Assembly: GCA_015490555.1 (NCBI GenBank)
Contig: WFXO01000001.1
Location: 1 to 42,835 of the forward strand
DNA: 42,835 nucleotides
DNA from: Caldifarciminota bacterium
GTDB taxonomy: Bacteria > Hydrothermota > Hydrothermia > WGAB01
Reading direction: 5' to 3'
In this document: piece by piece, positions 1 through 8,100 of the stretch
Position numbering within the stretch: position 1 is the stretch's first letter
Layout: every line of letters begins with the position of its first letter
Notes under the pieces: model-generated
What the model saw: only the letters and a program-made list of their open reading frames with translations
Databases searched by the model: none
Told to the model about the DNA's origin: nothing
Made by a program: the position numbers and the translations under genes

Positions 1-1118
1 ATTTCATTTAAAACAACACGGTTTGATCTTTCAAGTATTCTTTTAAGTAAACGATTATCTTTTGCCATATTACCAATTGACCCAACCATTACATTATCAA
101 ATTCTCTTGCCGGTAAAGGTTTTGATAAGCAAGCCGTTTTATCCCTGTGCTGTATCCTTGAGCATTTGTAATAAAAGAATTTGTCTCCATTTTTAAGAGT
201 GTAATGGGTAGTTAAATTTGATCCACAATAACCACACCTTAAAAGCCCTCTTAAAAGAAAATCATATTTGTTCTGTTTAATTGATTTACATTCCTCTTTA
301 TTTCGGTTAAGCATTCTTTGGACTTCTTCAAAAATCCTCCCGTCAATTATTGCCTCATGATTTCCTTGATAGATTTCACCACTATACTTTATTTTCCCTG
401 CATAAATGGGATTTTCTAAAATGTGCCTTGTGCTGGTATAAATAAAATCCTTTCCATTCTTTGTCTTATATCCTCTTTTGTTTAGTATCTTAACAACTTT
501 TGAAATAGAACCTTCTTTTAAGTAGGTCTCAAAAATAAATTTAATGATTTTAGCCTCTTGAGGATTGATGATAAGTTTTTTATTTTCTGGATCATAGTCA
601 TAACCCAGAGGTAAACAACCACCATTCCATAATCCCTTTTTAGCTCTTGCTTTCATTTTATCTCTTGTTCTTTCTGCTGTCATTTCCCTTTCAAACTGTG
701 CAAAGTCAAGCATTATGCTTCTTAAAAGTCTTCCCATTGCGTTGGTAGTGTCAAATTTCTGGGTTACGGCTACAAGTTCAACATTGTATTTATCAAAAAA
801 TTCAATTAAGTAATAAAAATCCTTGTGACTCCTTGTTAAGCGGTCAATCTTATAAACAAGGACAACATCAATTAAGCCCTTTCTTATATCCCTTAACATT
901 CTTTGAAGTTCTGGTCTATTTAAAGAAGCAGCGGAGAAGCCCGCATCTTCATAAATACCAAAAAGTTCCCAGCCCTCAAACTTTCGGCTTTTTAGAAAAT
1001 TCAAAATATGCTCTTTCTGGGATTCAAGAGAACTATAATCTTTTTCAGCCTGATTTTCCGTTGAAACCCTTGTATAGACCGCACACCTGACAACTTCTTT
1101 TTTCTTATTCTTTTTCAT
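1..1118 (-). CDS. Large serine recombinase, N-terminal ~372 codons (runs off left edge)
   Basis: This reading frame is absent from the ORF track because it has no stop inside the window; I translated it by hand. It opens with a serine-recombinase catalytic domain (AVYTRVSTENQ, nucleophile Ser19 from the ATG at 1118; DVVLVYKIDRLTRS; DFAQFEREMTAERTRD), then a Recombinase domain (GYDYDPENKK, LENPIYAGKIKY) and a zinc ribbon (RCGYCGSNL ... YYKCSRI ... TAC). It stops at the edge just after the ribbon, before the usual C-terminal coiled coil. The start overlaps the PIN gene end; an in-frame ATG six bases upstream is an alternative. It is the last gene of the vapB-TIR-TM-PIN operon. Such enzymes integrate, excise or invert DNA between att sites. 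The missing C-terminal part is found on the other strand at about 3.0 kb. Family assignment is firm; whether the gene is intact to the left is unknown. Confidence 0.93.
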   Translation of the reverse strand, partial: MKKNKKKEVVRCAVYTRVSTENQAEKDYSSLESQKEHILNFLKSRKFEGWELFGIYEDAGFSAASLNRPELQRMLRDIRKGLIDVVLVYKIDRLTRSHKDFYYLIEFFDKYNVELVAVTQKFDTTNAMGRLLRSIMLDFAQFEREMTAERTRDKMKARAKKGLWNGGCLPLGYDYDPENKKLIINPQEAKIIKFIFETYLKEGSISKVVKILNKRGYKTKNGKDFIYTSTRHILENPIYAGKIKYSGEIYQGNHEAIIDGRIFEEVQRMLNRNKEECKSIKQNKYDFLLRGLLRCGYCGSNLTTHYTLKNGDKFFYYKCSRIQHRDKTACLSKPLPAREFDNVMVGSIGNMAKDNRLLKRILERSNRVVLNE

Positions 1119-1491
1119 CTTCATAGACTTTTACACCTTTGCTCTTTTTAACTTCTTTATTTTTGGTCAAGATTTTTAAGTTTTTCCTTTGGCTTAAAGC
1201 ACAAAGTAAGCCTAACTCAATAGACAACCCTTTAAACTCAAAGACAATTTTACTTGCTTTTATCCAGTCTTCTTTTTCTATATCTACATAAGGTAAAGCA
1301 AGAAAACCTTTTAAAAGTTTCTCAAAGATTTCTTTGTCTTTAACATCACTGAGGACATTGGCAATAGTGTATCCCGTCACCCCTATATTGTTCTCCTTCA
1401 ATAAAGTTTCTAAGATCTCCGTTTCATTTGTATGCTTTCCCTCAAAATAATCTTTCCATGTCTTTATATCAGTTAGTATCATTTTATTCAT
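1105..1491 (-). CDS. VapC-like PIN domain protein with degenerate active site
   Basis: A 128-residue protein that follows the VapC pattern along its length: MILTDIKTWKDYFEG matches the MILVDTSVWIDFFRG-type start, then VTGYTIANVLSDV, LPYVDI, and a C-terminal KILTKNKEV. VapC toxins are Mg-dependent ribonucleases using four acidic residues. Here the first Asp (D8) is kept, but the Glu of the AEVL motif reads Asn (N45), the Asp of the helix normally reading DALIAA is Leu/Gly (ELGLLCAL), and the TRDRDF-like Asp pair is NKE. So at least two of four acids look lost. Its start overlaps the preceding membrane-protein stop (ATGA) and its end overlaps the recombinase start. Its natural partner, a VapB-like RHH protein, is three genes upstream rather than adjacent. 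It may be a non-catalytic PIN recruited to the module; ordinary toxin activity seems unlikely but is untested. Confidence 0.75.
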   Translation of the reverse strand: MNKMILTDIKTWKDYFEGKHTNETEILETLLKENNIGVTGYTIANVLSDVKDKEIFEKLLKGFLALPYVDIEKEDWIKASKIVFEFKGLSIELGLLCALSQRKNLKILTKNKEVKKSKGVKVYEDEKE

Positions 1492-2126
1492 TTCCCGATT
1501 GCTAACTCTTTTAGAATTTTTCTATATTCTATTAGTTTCCTATTTACTTCTTGCATTTCATTTATCAATTTTTCATATTCAGGGTATTTCTGTTGAATCT
1601 CTTGCGGTGGAAGTCCTTTATTTTCTTCTTTCTCGATTTCTTCTGTGTACCATTTTCTAAATTTTGCCTGCCATTTCGTTAAATGAGGGCGTAATCCTTC
1701 ATTTAGTACTTCTACAGCAATTCTTACAATAGTTCGGGTGCTCTCATTTTTTCTCACCTTTGAAATAGGTATCTCTTTTACCAACTCTCTTGTTATCCTA
1801 AAAAATTCATACCAAGAATTGTAAATTTCTACAATTACATCGTTTTTAAAATCAATTGGTAATCCTATTTTTCTAGTAGATAGTTCAACCCATAACTTGT
1901 AAGCAATCTGCATATCATCGTAATTTGGTTTTATTTTTATCTTATGATTTCCTATTCCTATTATAGCTTCGTTTATCTCGTAAGATTTTGCTCCAATTCC
2001 TCTATTTTTTAATATAACAATTAATAGCCAAATCACTAAGGCACCAGCGATTAGTAATACCAACCATTTACTTAAAACTATTTGAATATCCCAATTTTGA
2101 TTTAAGAACAGTCGTATAATTTCCAT
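1488..2126 (-). CDS. Single-pass membrane protein partnered with TIR gene
   Basis: A 212-residue protein with one hydrophobic segment near the N-terminus (about residues 18-40, SKWLVLLIAGALVIWLLIVIL) and a predicted cytosolic, charged helical remainder. Segments that look conserved-type rather than random include ITRELVKEIPISKVR, TIVRIAVEVLNEGLRPHLTKWQAKFRKWY and a C-terminal EYEKLINEMQEVNRKLIEYRKIL helix. I do not recognise a named domain, although I recall similar proteins beside DUF1863 TIR genes. The gene begins two bases after the TIR stop and overlaps the PIN start, so the products are almost certainly made together. By analogy with TIR systems in which a nucleotide signal activates a membrane effector, this could be the effector, but that is inference from position and topology only. 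Confidence 0.8.
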   Translation of the reverse strand: MEIIRLFLNQNWDIQIVLSKWLVLLIAGALVIWLLIVILKNRGIGAKSYEINEAIIGIGNHKIKIKPNYDDMQIAYKLWVELSTRKIGLPIDFKNDVIVEIYNSWYEFFRITRELVKEIPISKVRKNESTRTIVRIAVEVLNEGLRPHLTKWQAKFRKWYTEEIEKEENKGLPPQEIQQKYPEYEKLINEMQEVNRKLIEYRKILKELAIGK

Positions 2127-2128
2127 AT

Positions 2129-2683
2129 TTATTCACACCTATTATATCTAAATTGAGGAAGTGAATTATCTATTAAATCAGCCTTATCTATTCTTGCCTT
2201 AAAGGCTTCTTCTATCCACTTCTTAATTTTGCGCTCGTCTTCTGTCCAATCGTAAAATTTAGCATATCCTGATCTGATATTAGCTACTAATCTCGGAGGA
2301 ACAATGTCAGGATTAAATTTATCCTTACCATAGTCAGGATGTGTAGGTAAACATAAGCCCAATAATCCTGAATATCCACCAACTTTTTTCATCAACGCCG
2401 CAGATATTTCCCAATCTACATGTTTCCGGCAGTAAGTTTTAGGACCAACTAATACCACTAATACCGATATATCTGAGATGTAATCTTCTTGTATTAGTCT
2501 TTTTATATATTCAGTGCTAACATCAGTATCTATATCGCCAGGCTTTACTGATCTGTTTATAAAAAGATGTCCAAATAATTCTTCAAAACGATTTCTATAA
2601 TATTCATCCTCTTTATGATAATAACTGATAAAAACCTTATGGCGTGTGTCTTTTTTGGATTCGAAAAGGTAATTCCAGCTCAT
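2129..2683 (-). CDS. TIR-like protein, ThsB/DUF1863 (MTH538) family
   Basis: A 184-residue protein with a TIR-like fold of the DUF1863/ThsB type: HKVFISYYHKED at the first strand, FINRSVKPGDIDTD, STEYIKRLIQEDYISD, SVLVVLVGPKTYCRKHVDWEI (Glu92 of the WE pair is where TIR NADases carry their catalytic Glu), then GGYSGLLGLCLPTHPDYG and a C-terminal YDWTEDERKIKKWIEEAF. In Thoeris, ThsB proteins of this superfamily sense phage and make a NAD-derived signal for a separate effector. No ThsA-like SLOG or macro effector is present; instead a membrane protein follows two bases downstream. The ATG overlaps the vapB-like stop (ATGA), and GGAGGAG inside the end of that gene serves as ribosome site, so translation is coupled to the antitoxin-like gene. 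Defence function is inferred; family membership is confident. Confidence 0.9.
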   Translation of the reverse strand: MSWNYLFESKKDTRHKVFISYYHKEDEYYRNRFEELFGHLFINRSVKPGDIDTDVSTEYIKRLIQEDYISDISVLVVLVGPKTYCRKHVDWEISAALMKKVGGYSGLLGLCLPTHPDYGKDKFNPDIVPPRLVANIRSGYAKFYDWTEDERKIKKWIEEAFKARIDKADLIDNSLPQFRYNRCE

Positions 2684-2877
2684 TTTATCTCCTCCTTAAA
2701 ATTAATTTTACCTTTAAGAGATAATAAAGTTTCCTTTTGTTTCATTCTTACAAACTCCCTACAAGCAACATTAACAGCCCTGCTTTTCTTTTTCTCTCCT
2801 GTAATCCTCAATAGCTCATCAAGTAGGTCTCTATCCATTGAGACCGTGAATCTTAAAATTTCTTTTTTATCTCTCAT
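2680..2877 (-). CDS. VapB-like ribbon-helix-helix antitoxin/repressor
   Basis: A 65-residue protein (MRDKKEILRFTVSMDRDLLDELL...) with an N-terminal RHH strand, the helix pair RDLLDELLRITG / KSRAVNVACREFVRMK, and the C-terminal LSLKGKINF typical of the VapB group whose partners are PIN toxins (DUF2191-like). The ORF track begins at 2949, but that start lies at or before the likely promoter; the ATG at 2877 fits the promoter at 2921-2949 and gives the standard family length. It heads the operon and overlaps the TIR gene by four bases. RHH proteins bind short palindromes as autorepressors; TATACACTATA at 2910-2920, over the predicted transcript start, is a candidate site. Unusually, a TIR gene and a membrane gene stand between this vapB and the vapC-like gene. 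Confidence 0.82.
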   Translation of the reverse strand: MRDKKEILRFTVSMDRDLLDELLRITGEKKKSRAVNVACREFVRMKQKETLLSLKGKINFKEEIK

Positions 2878-2920
2878 GTTGTGCAACCTTCCATAATTTT
2901 GTCCTTTCATATACACTATA

Positions 2921-2949
2921 AATATACTCCTAAAAGATGCATTTGTCAA
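2921..2949 (-). promoter_or_regulatory. Sigma70-type promoter of the TIR/recombinase operon
   Basis: Read on the minus strand: TTGACA (2949-2944), a 17-base spacer, then TATATT (2926-2921). The predicted transcript begins near 2914, about 37 bases before the ATG at 2877. The near-palindrome TATACACTATA (2910-2920) covers the start and could be where the RHH protein represses. This promoter would drive all five overlapped genes. Confidence 0.7.
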
Positions 2950-2978
2950 GTAGTATTTTCACCAAATATATGGCTTAG

Positions 2979-3017
2979 TTTTGTGATTTACAAAATGACC
3001 CCATATTGTAATTACAA
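2979..3017. repeat. Paired palindromes at island junction
   Basis: Two close palindromes with related arms: TTTTGT-gattt-ACAAAA (2979-2995) and the perfect 12-mer TTGTAATTACAA (3006-3017). They sit exactly between the upstream region of the operon and the point where recombinase C-terminal coding sequence begins on the plus strand. They could be recombinase crossover sites, RHH or other operators, or chance in AT-rich DNA. Confidence 0.45.
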
Positions 3018-3379
3018 ACCCGCCGATAGAGGTAAGGGAAGAAGTCAATAAGCGGTCAAAGGAAAAGGAAGAATTAGAGAAAAAACTTGAAGAAATAAGG
3101 CTTAAAATAAGGAGAAAGGAAAGCACGGTCATTGATTTTGAAGTGATAAAGAAAGGATTTGAAGGATTTTATAAGGTGTATCCTTCTCTTGAGCCAAAGG
3201 AAAGGCAGGCACTGGCAAGGCTTTTTATAAAAGAGGCAAAAATCTTAAATGATAAGGTAGATGTTGAATTTCTTGAATTTCCAGAACTTGCCCATCAGGA
3301 GCCTGTCCAGATTTTGAAAGAGCCGTCAATTAGGGGAGCTCCTTATATGCCATCCCTGGATACTTCGTGTACATCTTAA
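2999..3379 (+). pseudogene. Detached C-terminal part of a large serine recombinase
   Basis: The open frame begins after a TGA at 2996. It encodes IEVREEVNKRSKEKEELEKKL and onward: a charged coiled coil followed by FEVIKKGFEGFYKVYPSLEPKERQALARLFIKE and a C-terminal VDVEFLEFPEL, the normal end of large serine recombinases of this class. There is no catalytic domain, no plausible start, and upstream DNA belongs to the divergent operon. It takes up the protein almost where the minus-strand recombinase meets the window edge, so the two look like halves of one gene separated by an inversion, or this is a remnant of a second copy. The last residues (from about 3335) are probably flanking DNA, since composition changes there and a GIY-YIG frame begins. 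The ORF track shows only the part after an internal ATG. Confidence 0.85.
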
Positions 3380-3558
3380 AGTCTGTTCATCACGACCAAT
3401 ACTACATCGGTTCCTCTCGCAACCCTGAAACAAGGTTGACGTTTTATAACACGGTTGAAAAAGGTTTCACCTCAAGATACAGGCCGTGGAAAATCGTCTG
3501 GGAAAAAGGAGTTCTCAAGCGAATCCATAGTGACTCAAGAATTGTGTTTGGGTTATGA
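3367..3558 (+). pseudogene. GIY-YIG nuclease-domain gene, broken
   Basis: Translation from a GTG gives VYILKSVHHDQYYIGSSRNPETRL ... GFTSRYRPWKIVWEKG, a clear GIY-YIG domain of the short UPF0213-like type. After WEKG the frame leaves the family pattern (expected is a stretch such as EFxSKxEAxxxEKxIKxWKS); the neighbouring frame reads EFSSESIVTQEL, so a one-base frameshift is likely. The N-terminus is also abnormal: PGYF precedes VYILKS in frame but the only nearby ATG (3347) is in another frame. It lies exactly where AT-rich island DNA gives way to GC-richer chromosome. A gene damaged at both ends at the island border is the best reading. Confidence 0.75.
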
Positions 3559-3578
3559 TCACCTCAAGATGCGATATC

Positions 3579-3677
3579 TCAAAATTTCAGGAGCCATCGG
3601 TTCCTGGGTTTCTCTTTGACTTCTGAGAACACCCAGTACAGGAGGTTCACTACTGCCTCTTCCCACCTAAGACTCAT
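3579..3677 (-). other. Possible 32-codon small ORF or gene fragment
   Basis: A short minus-strand frame, MSLRWEEAVVNLLYWVFSEV..., which looks amphipathic and not like random translation. No ribosome site is visible before its ATG and I do not recognise a family. It could be a decayed gene end beside the GIY-YIG relic. The rest of 3559-3757 shows no gene. Confidence 0.2.
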
Positions 3678-3757
3678 ACAGTCATTTTCCAAAAACCTTC
3701 GACCATAAACAAGTGTTAGAAGTTGTCCCTTATTCTTTTCGCAAAGGAGGAAGAAAC

Positions 3758-4582
3758 ATGTGGGTTCTCGTTTCCAGCATCCTCTTGACCGCTCAAGGGT
3801 GGAACATCTCGATAAACGCTGGATTGAACCTCAGCCAAAGTTACTATAATGCTGCGTGGTCCGGAGACGAAACGGGCTCCATTGTCTGGACCGGGACCGT
3901 TGATCTTGAGGCAAAACGGATGATCCAGACACACTTCCTGTTGACAAAGACTACACATCTGGCTTACGGACAAACCTATTCCCAGGACCCGGAAACGGGC
4001 CGATGGAACCCTCCCCAAAAATCCATGGATCGGATCGAAAATGAAACCGTGATTCGAATGACCCGGCACTGGCTTGTGGAACCGTTCTTCTCCCTGTTGG
4101 CCAGAAGTCAATTTGCCGACGAAGCCACCTCAACTCGATTCAATCCGTGGGAGATTACGACATCCCTTGGGTTGGTCAAAACCCTCTACCAATCAGAACA
4201 AGACGAGATCAACCTTCGGGAGGGCATCGCAATGAAAACAACCTTAGATCGCCGCCACCTCATGGACACAGCACAGGAAGGAGGACTTGAAACGGTCCTC
4301 CAAATCAAGAAGAGCTTTACTCAAAACATCCAATATCAGGGAAAATTCACCCTTTTTAAAGCCCTTGCCCGCTCACAAAGCACCCTTTCCACAACATGGC
4401 AGACTCCGGATGTGAACTTCCAAAACACGTTCAGGATTGCTCTCACGAAATACCTCCAGCTGACCTTCTATCTCGAACTCCTTTACGACCGGGACATCGT
4501 TGACCGCCTCCAACTCAAAGAAAACCTCTCGATCGGGTTGTTTTACCAGATCCCTCGAGGGGAAGGCTCAGAGCAACCCTGA
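3758..4582 (+). CDS. Outer-membrane beta-barrel protein, DUF3078-like
   Basis: A 274-residue protein. The ATG at 3758 is preceded at ideal distance by AAAGGAGG, so the ORF-track start at 3713 is too early. A short signal peptide (MWVLVSSILLTAQG) leads into alternating amphipathic strands: NISINAGLNLSQSYYNAAWSGDETGSI resembles the NFSQ...NWAAGGENS opening of DUF3078 proteins, with AYGQTYSQD, KSMDRIENETVIR, FSLLARSQF and the C-terminal LELLYDRDIVDRLQLKENLSIGLFYQI, where the last strand ends in the aromatic-rich pattern of barrels. DUF3078 proteins are outer-membrane proteins of Bacteroidetes/FCB bacteria with unknown cargo. Family call is moderate; barrel topology is more certain than the domain name. 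It is a single gene, convergent with the small gene at 4952. Confidence 0.7.
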   Translation: MWVLVSSILLTAQGWNISINAGLNLSQSYYNAAWSGDETGSIVWTGTVDLEAKRMIQTHFLLTKTTHLAYGQTYSQDPETGRWNPPQKSMDRIENETVIRMTRHWLVEPFFSLLARSQFADEATSTRFNPWEITTSLGLVKTLYQSEQDEINLREGIAMKTTLDRRHLMDTAQEGGLETVLQIKKSFTQNIQYQGKFTLFKALARSQSTLSTTWQTPDVNFQNTFRIALTKYLQLTFYLELLYDRDIVDRLQLKENLSIGLFYQIPRGEGSEQP

Positions 4583-4951
4583 GGCCATACCCACGATCTT
4601 TCCCAAATCTTTTCCGCAATCTCTTCTCGTCGTTCCTTTTTGTATGATGGCTTCCTCTCCTTGTCCTCCGGAATTGCCTTTTACCCCTAAACACAATGCC
4701 CGATGCACGACCAGGCAGGAGGTGTTTCCTGGTGGGGAGAGCCTTTTATCAAGATTTTCCGGACACGGCTTCCTGGACCCTTCTGCATGTGGTTCGACCA
4801 AGAAAGAAATGGGGAGATCTTTGATAAACCCGAGACTTAAACCCGGATTCTCGTTGTACAGATCTCGCTTCAAAGATTCACTAGACACCTCACGTAGGAC
4901 GTTCCCTAAGCCCATCTTCCGCAACAAAGGGATGCGCCGAGACCATCTGTT
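4583..4951. other. Intergenic stretch without a supported gene
   Basis: Several ORFs cross this stretch in both directions (for example 4568-4927 minus with a TTG start, and 4500-5042 plus), but none has a ribosome site or a recognisable protein pattern, and they shadow each other. I see only a minor direct repeat AAACCCG (twice within about 13 bases near 4830). Gene remnants cannot be excluded. Confidence 0.4.
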
Positions 4952-5170
4952 CTACAATTCCTCAAGGTCAACAGAGTCCACTGGGTCGGGGGCGTCCGGG
5001 ATCATCCCTGGTGGAGACTCAAGGAACCTCCGCAATGTCTGAAGGAGGGTGTCGGAGGAGCGGAACACCCATCGCCGGAGCCCTTTTTCACGAGGGCCAG
5101 CAATCTGCAGGGTGAACCGCTCCTCATCCCCGACCCGAACCTGCTCAATCACATAGATACGACGGAACAT
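4952..5170 (-). CDS. Small hypothetical protein, translationally coupled
   Basis: A 72-residue protein, MFRRIYVIEQVRVGDEERF..., not recognised. It has an antiparallel-strand-like first half (VIEQVRVGDEERFTLQIAG, RRWVFRSSDTLLQTLRRFLES) and an acidic proline-containing tail. The ATG at 5170 overlaps the stop of the large upstream gene (TGATG), which supports it as real and co-translated with the secreted propeller protein; the ORF-track start at 5206 lies inside that gene. No signal peptide, so it is probably cytoplasmic. Function unknown. Confidence 0.55.
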   Translation of the reverse strand: MFRRIYVIEQVRVGDEERFTLQIAGPREKGLRRWVFRSSDTLLQTLRRFLESPPGMIPDAPDPVDSVDLEEL

Positions 5171-8100
5171 CAAGCACCCCGGGATAGAAAGACCTTCCGG
5201 AACCACACCTGCCGGCCTGTTTCTATTCGAATCAAGTAGAGCCCAGCAGGCAGGTGAGGTTCGATCCGCCAGATCCGAATGCCCGGCTCCAGGTGCCGCT
5301 GCCAGGTCCGGACCCTTCTCCCGGTCACATCATAAAGATGCACACCGACGGATATGGGTTCCGGCAAAGCAAAACGGAAACTCAAAACTCCGGATGTGCT
5401 CCACAGACCCAGAAGTCGTAGAGATGTGACCGTTGGTGAATTCTCCTGTACAGAGACGATGGCAAAGGTGAGGGTATCGCTCGTCGAAGAGTTCCCAGCA
5501 ATGTCCACCGCCCGAACGAAATACCCGACCAGGGCGACCCCAGGGAGTTCGGGGATCTCACCTTCCCAAAAGCCGTCTCCCGGGAACATCATTACGGAAT
5601 CCCAGGGAAGGGTATCAGCCTGATAAAGAAGCCACACTTCGGCGATCCCACTGAGCGAATCATGAACCCATGCGTGAACCGGCCAGGGACCGAAGAACCC
5701 TGTGGTGTCGGTCCAGTGCGTGAGGGAATCGACAGACGGCGGGGTGAGGTCTAAGCCAAAGGAGTCCGGCCCGGCCCATGCCGAGGTGTGGCCTGCCATG
5801 TCAAAGGCCTGGACTCGCCACAGATATCGGCCCTCTCCCAGATCCAGAGTTGCCGTGTTCGTGTCCACCGTATCGGTGATCACCACAGTGCTCTCCTGCA
5901 AGACCTGAATCACGTAACGCACCGGAGCCGCAAGCACGGTGGGCACCCGGGAAACAAAGGAAACAGGGCTCCACAGGAAGGTCACGGGTGTCACATTCCG
6001 CCAGGTGCCGCCCACCGGTTCTTCGAGTACCGGTGTGATCGGCCCTGTGGTGTCCACCTCAAAGGTGATGGGCGTGGAGAAGTCTCCCCGGTAGCCCTCA
6101 GCGGAGACCGCCTGAATCCGTAAGTAGTACCGGCTCTCCGCAAGATTGACAAGCAGCATTGTGGTATCCGGAGTGTTCAAAGAATCTACAAGGTTCTCAA
6201 AGTCCGGATCCAGGGCCAATTCAAGGGTATAGGCGACCGCGCCGTTCGAGGCATTCCAGATCACAACGACCGAATCAGATCCAAGATAACTTCCGTCCGG
6301 TGGCCACAGGACCTGGGGCGGGTCCGGCGCTGCAGCAACCCATCCCGTATGAAAGATCAAGGGTACGGCCTCTCCCTGAAGATCCCAGGCCTCACACGGC
6401 CAGCGGGAGTAGATCGTCAAAGAGTCCCCCGGCTCGACCAGATCATAGAAGTGGAGGAAGAGGGTCCCCAACGTGTCCGTAGCCGGGGGAAGTGCGTCGG
6501 TGACACTCTGGATGGTGATTTCAATCGTACTCCCCGTGCTATTGACGGTCATCGTGAAGCCAGGGGACAGGGACCACTGGACTGAATCTAACAACATGTA
6601 GGATGCTTTGAATTGGATGTGGAGTGCGGCCACACTGTCCTGGGGATGGGCCAGCACGATGGGGAGCCGAACCTCATAATCAACCGACGCGGTATCCCCC
6701 AGAACCCAGAGGTCGGCACGAGGTCTCCGAAACCCGAAATACTCAAAATTGTACTGGGCCGTAGCCAAAACCCAAGTTTCTCCTCCTACGGCCAAATCCG
6801 CCGCTCCTGCCGGATTCCGAAATCTGTAGAACCCCGCAAGGAGAGGCTCTTGAGGGTTGGAGACATCCAGCACATAGAGGGTCATGTAGGGAGGCCCATC
6901 TGCGTGGAAGAAAAGATACGGCGCCACAAAGGTGAGTCCTCGAGCCCCATGTTCCCAGTACAGCGGGAAGGTACTGAGTTTTTGAGGGCTCAACGGGTTC
7001 CTCATATCGAGGATATACACCGAATCTTCCAGTCCGACGAAGACGAGAGAATCCCCGGTCGCCACACTGAGGGCTGGATAGGGATACGTCGTCAGCAAGA
7101 CCGGGGACGTCGTATCTGAGATATCCCACACTTCAAGCGAGATTCCGTGCGCCACAAAGAGAAGGTTGTCCTGGCAGGCGATATCTTCAGCACCCAGGCC
7201 CGAGATGCTCTGCACGATGTCTGGATTGTGAGGATCCGAGACGTCCACAATCTGCAGGCCCTGAGTACCAAAGGCGTAAAGATACCGGCCCAAGGGAAGA
7301 AGATGTGTGATATGGTCATTCAATGGGATCTGGCCGATGGGCGGGCCGAAGAGACTCTCGGGATGGAAGATGTAAAGGGTGCTATTCCATCCCCCTGAGG
7401 TGGCAAAGAGATAAGGTGGGAGGGTTCCCCAGGCCACCGCAGCCGTTGGACCCACCTGGCCGTTGGTTCCGATATTTCGAGTGGTTACCGAATCAGCAAT
7501 GCTCAAGAACCACAGGCCAGGGCCATCTGTGATGGCGACCAGGGTGTCGTGGATCGCTATCTTTTCGGACTGAGAGGTGTAGAGCCCACCGCAGATCCCC
7601 ACTGGCATCAGGATCCCTGCGGAATCCCGGATGATCCGGAGGGCATACAAACCGCCACTGGTCAGATACACCCAGGGCCCTGAAACGATCAGATCGGCCT
7701 TCTCTGGGACAGCAGAAACCCGAAGGGTCTCCTGGAGGGAGGGGTGGGCAGGATCGGAAAGACTCAGCCGGACCAAAAACTCCGGTGCATAGGGTCCTCC
7801 ACTGAGCGCGTAGAGTCCCGCAGAGGTGGCAAAGAGGCGATAGAACGAACCCAGGGGATACATGGGGGCCAGGGTGTCCACCACCGCAGGCTGGCTCGGA
7901 TCGGAGAGGTCCACGGACAAAATCACCGACGTGGTAGCATACGCATAAGACCCGTAAACGGTGACATCGTAGATCATCTGGCCCGGACGGACAACCGCTA
8001 CCTCCTGGGGTTGGGCGGGATCGCTAAGATCAATGATGTGGAGTCCCTGACGGTCCGCCACAAGGAGGTGGTCAACGTCGTAAAAGAGGGCCTCTTTGGG

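Noticed and set aside
833-1090. Plus-strand 85-codon ORF
   Set aside because: Exact antisense shadow of the serine recombinase catalytic domain.
2129-2683. Complete Thoeris system
   Set aside because: The TIR partner fits ThsB, but no ThsA with SLOG, SIR2 or macro domain is present, so the name Thoeris should not be used for this module without further evidence.
4568-4927. Minus-strand 119-codon ORF in the gap between the DUF3078-like gene and the small gene
   Set aside because: TTG start, no ribosome site, no recognisable pattern, and it overlaps another long shadow frame; most likely non-coding.
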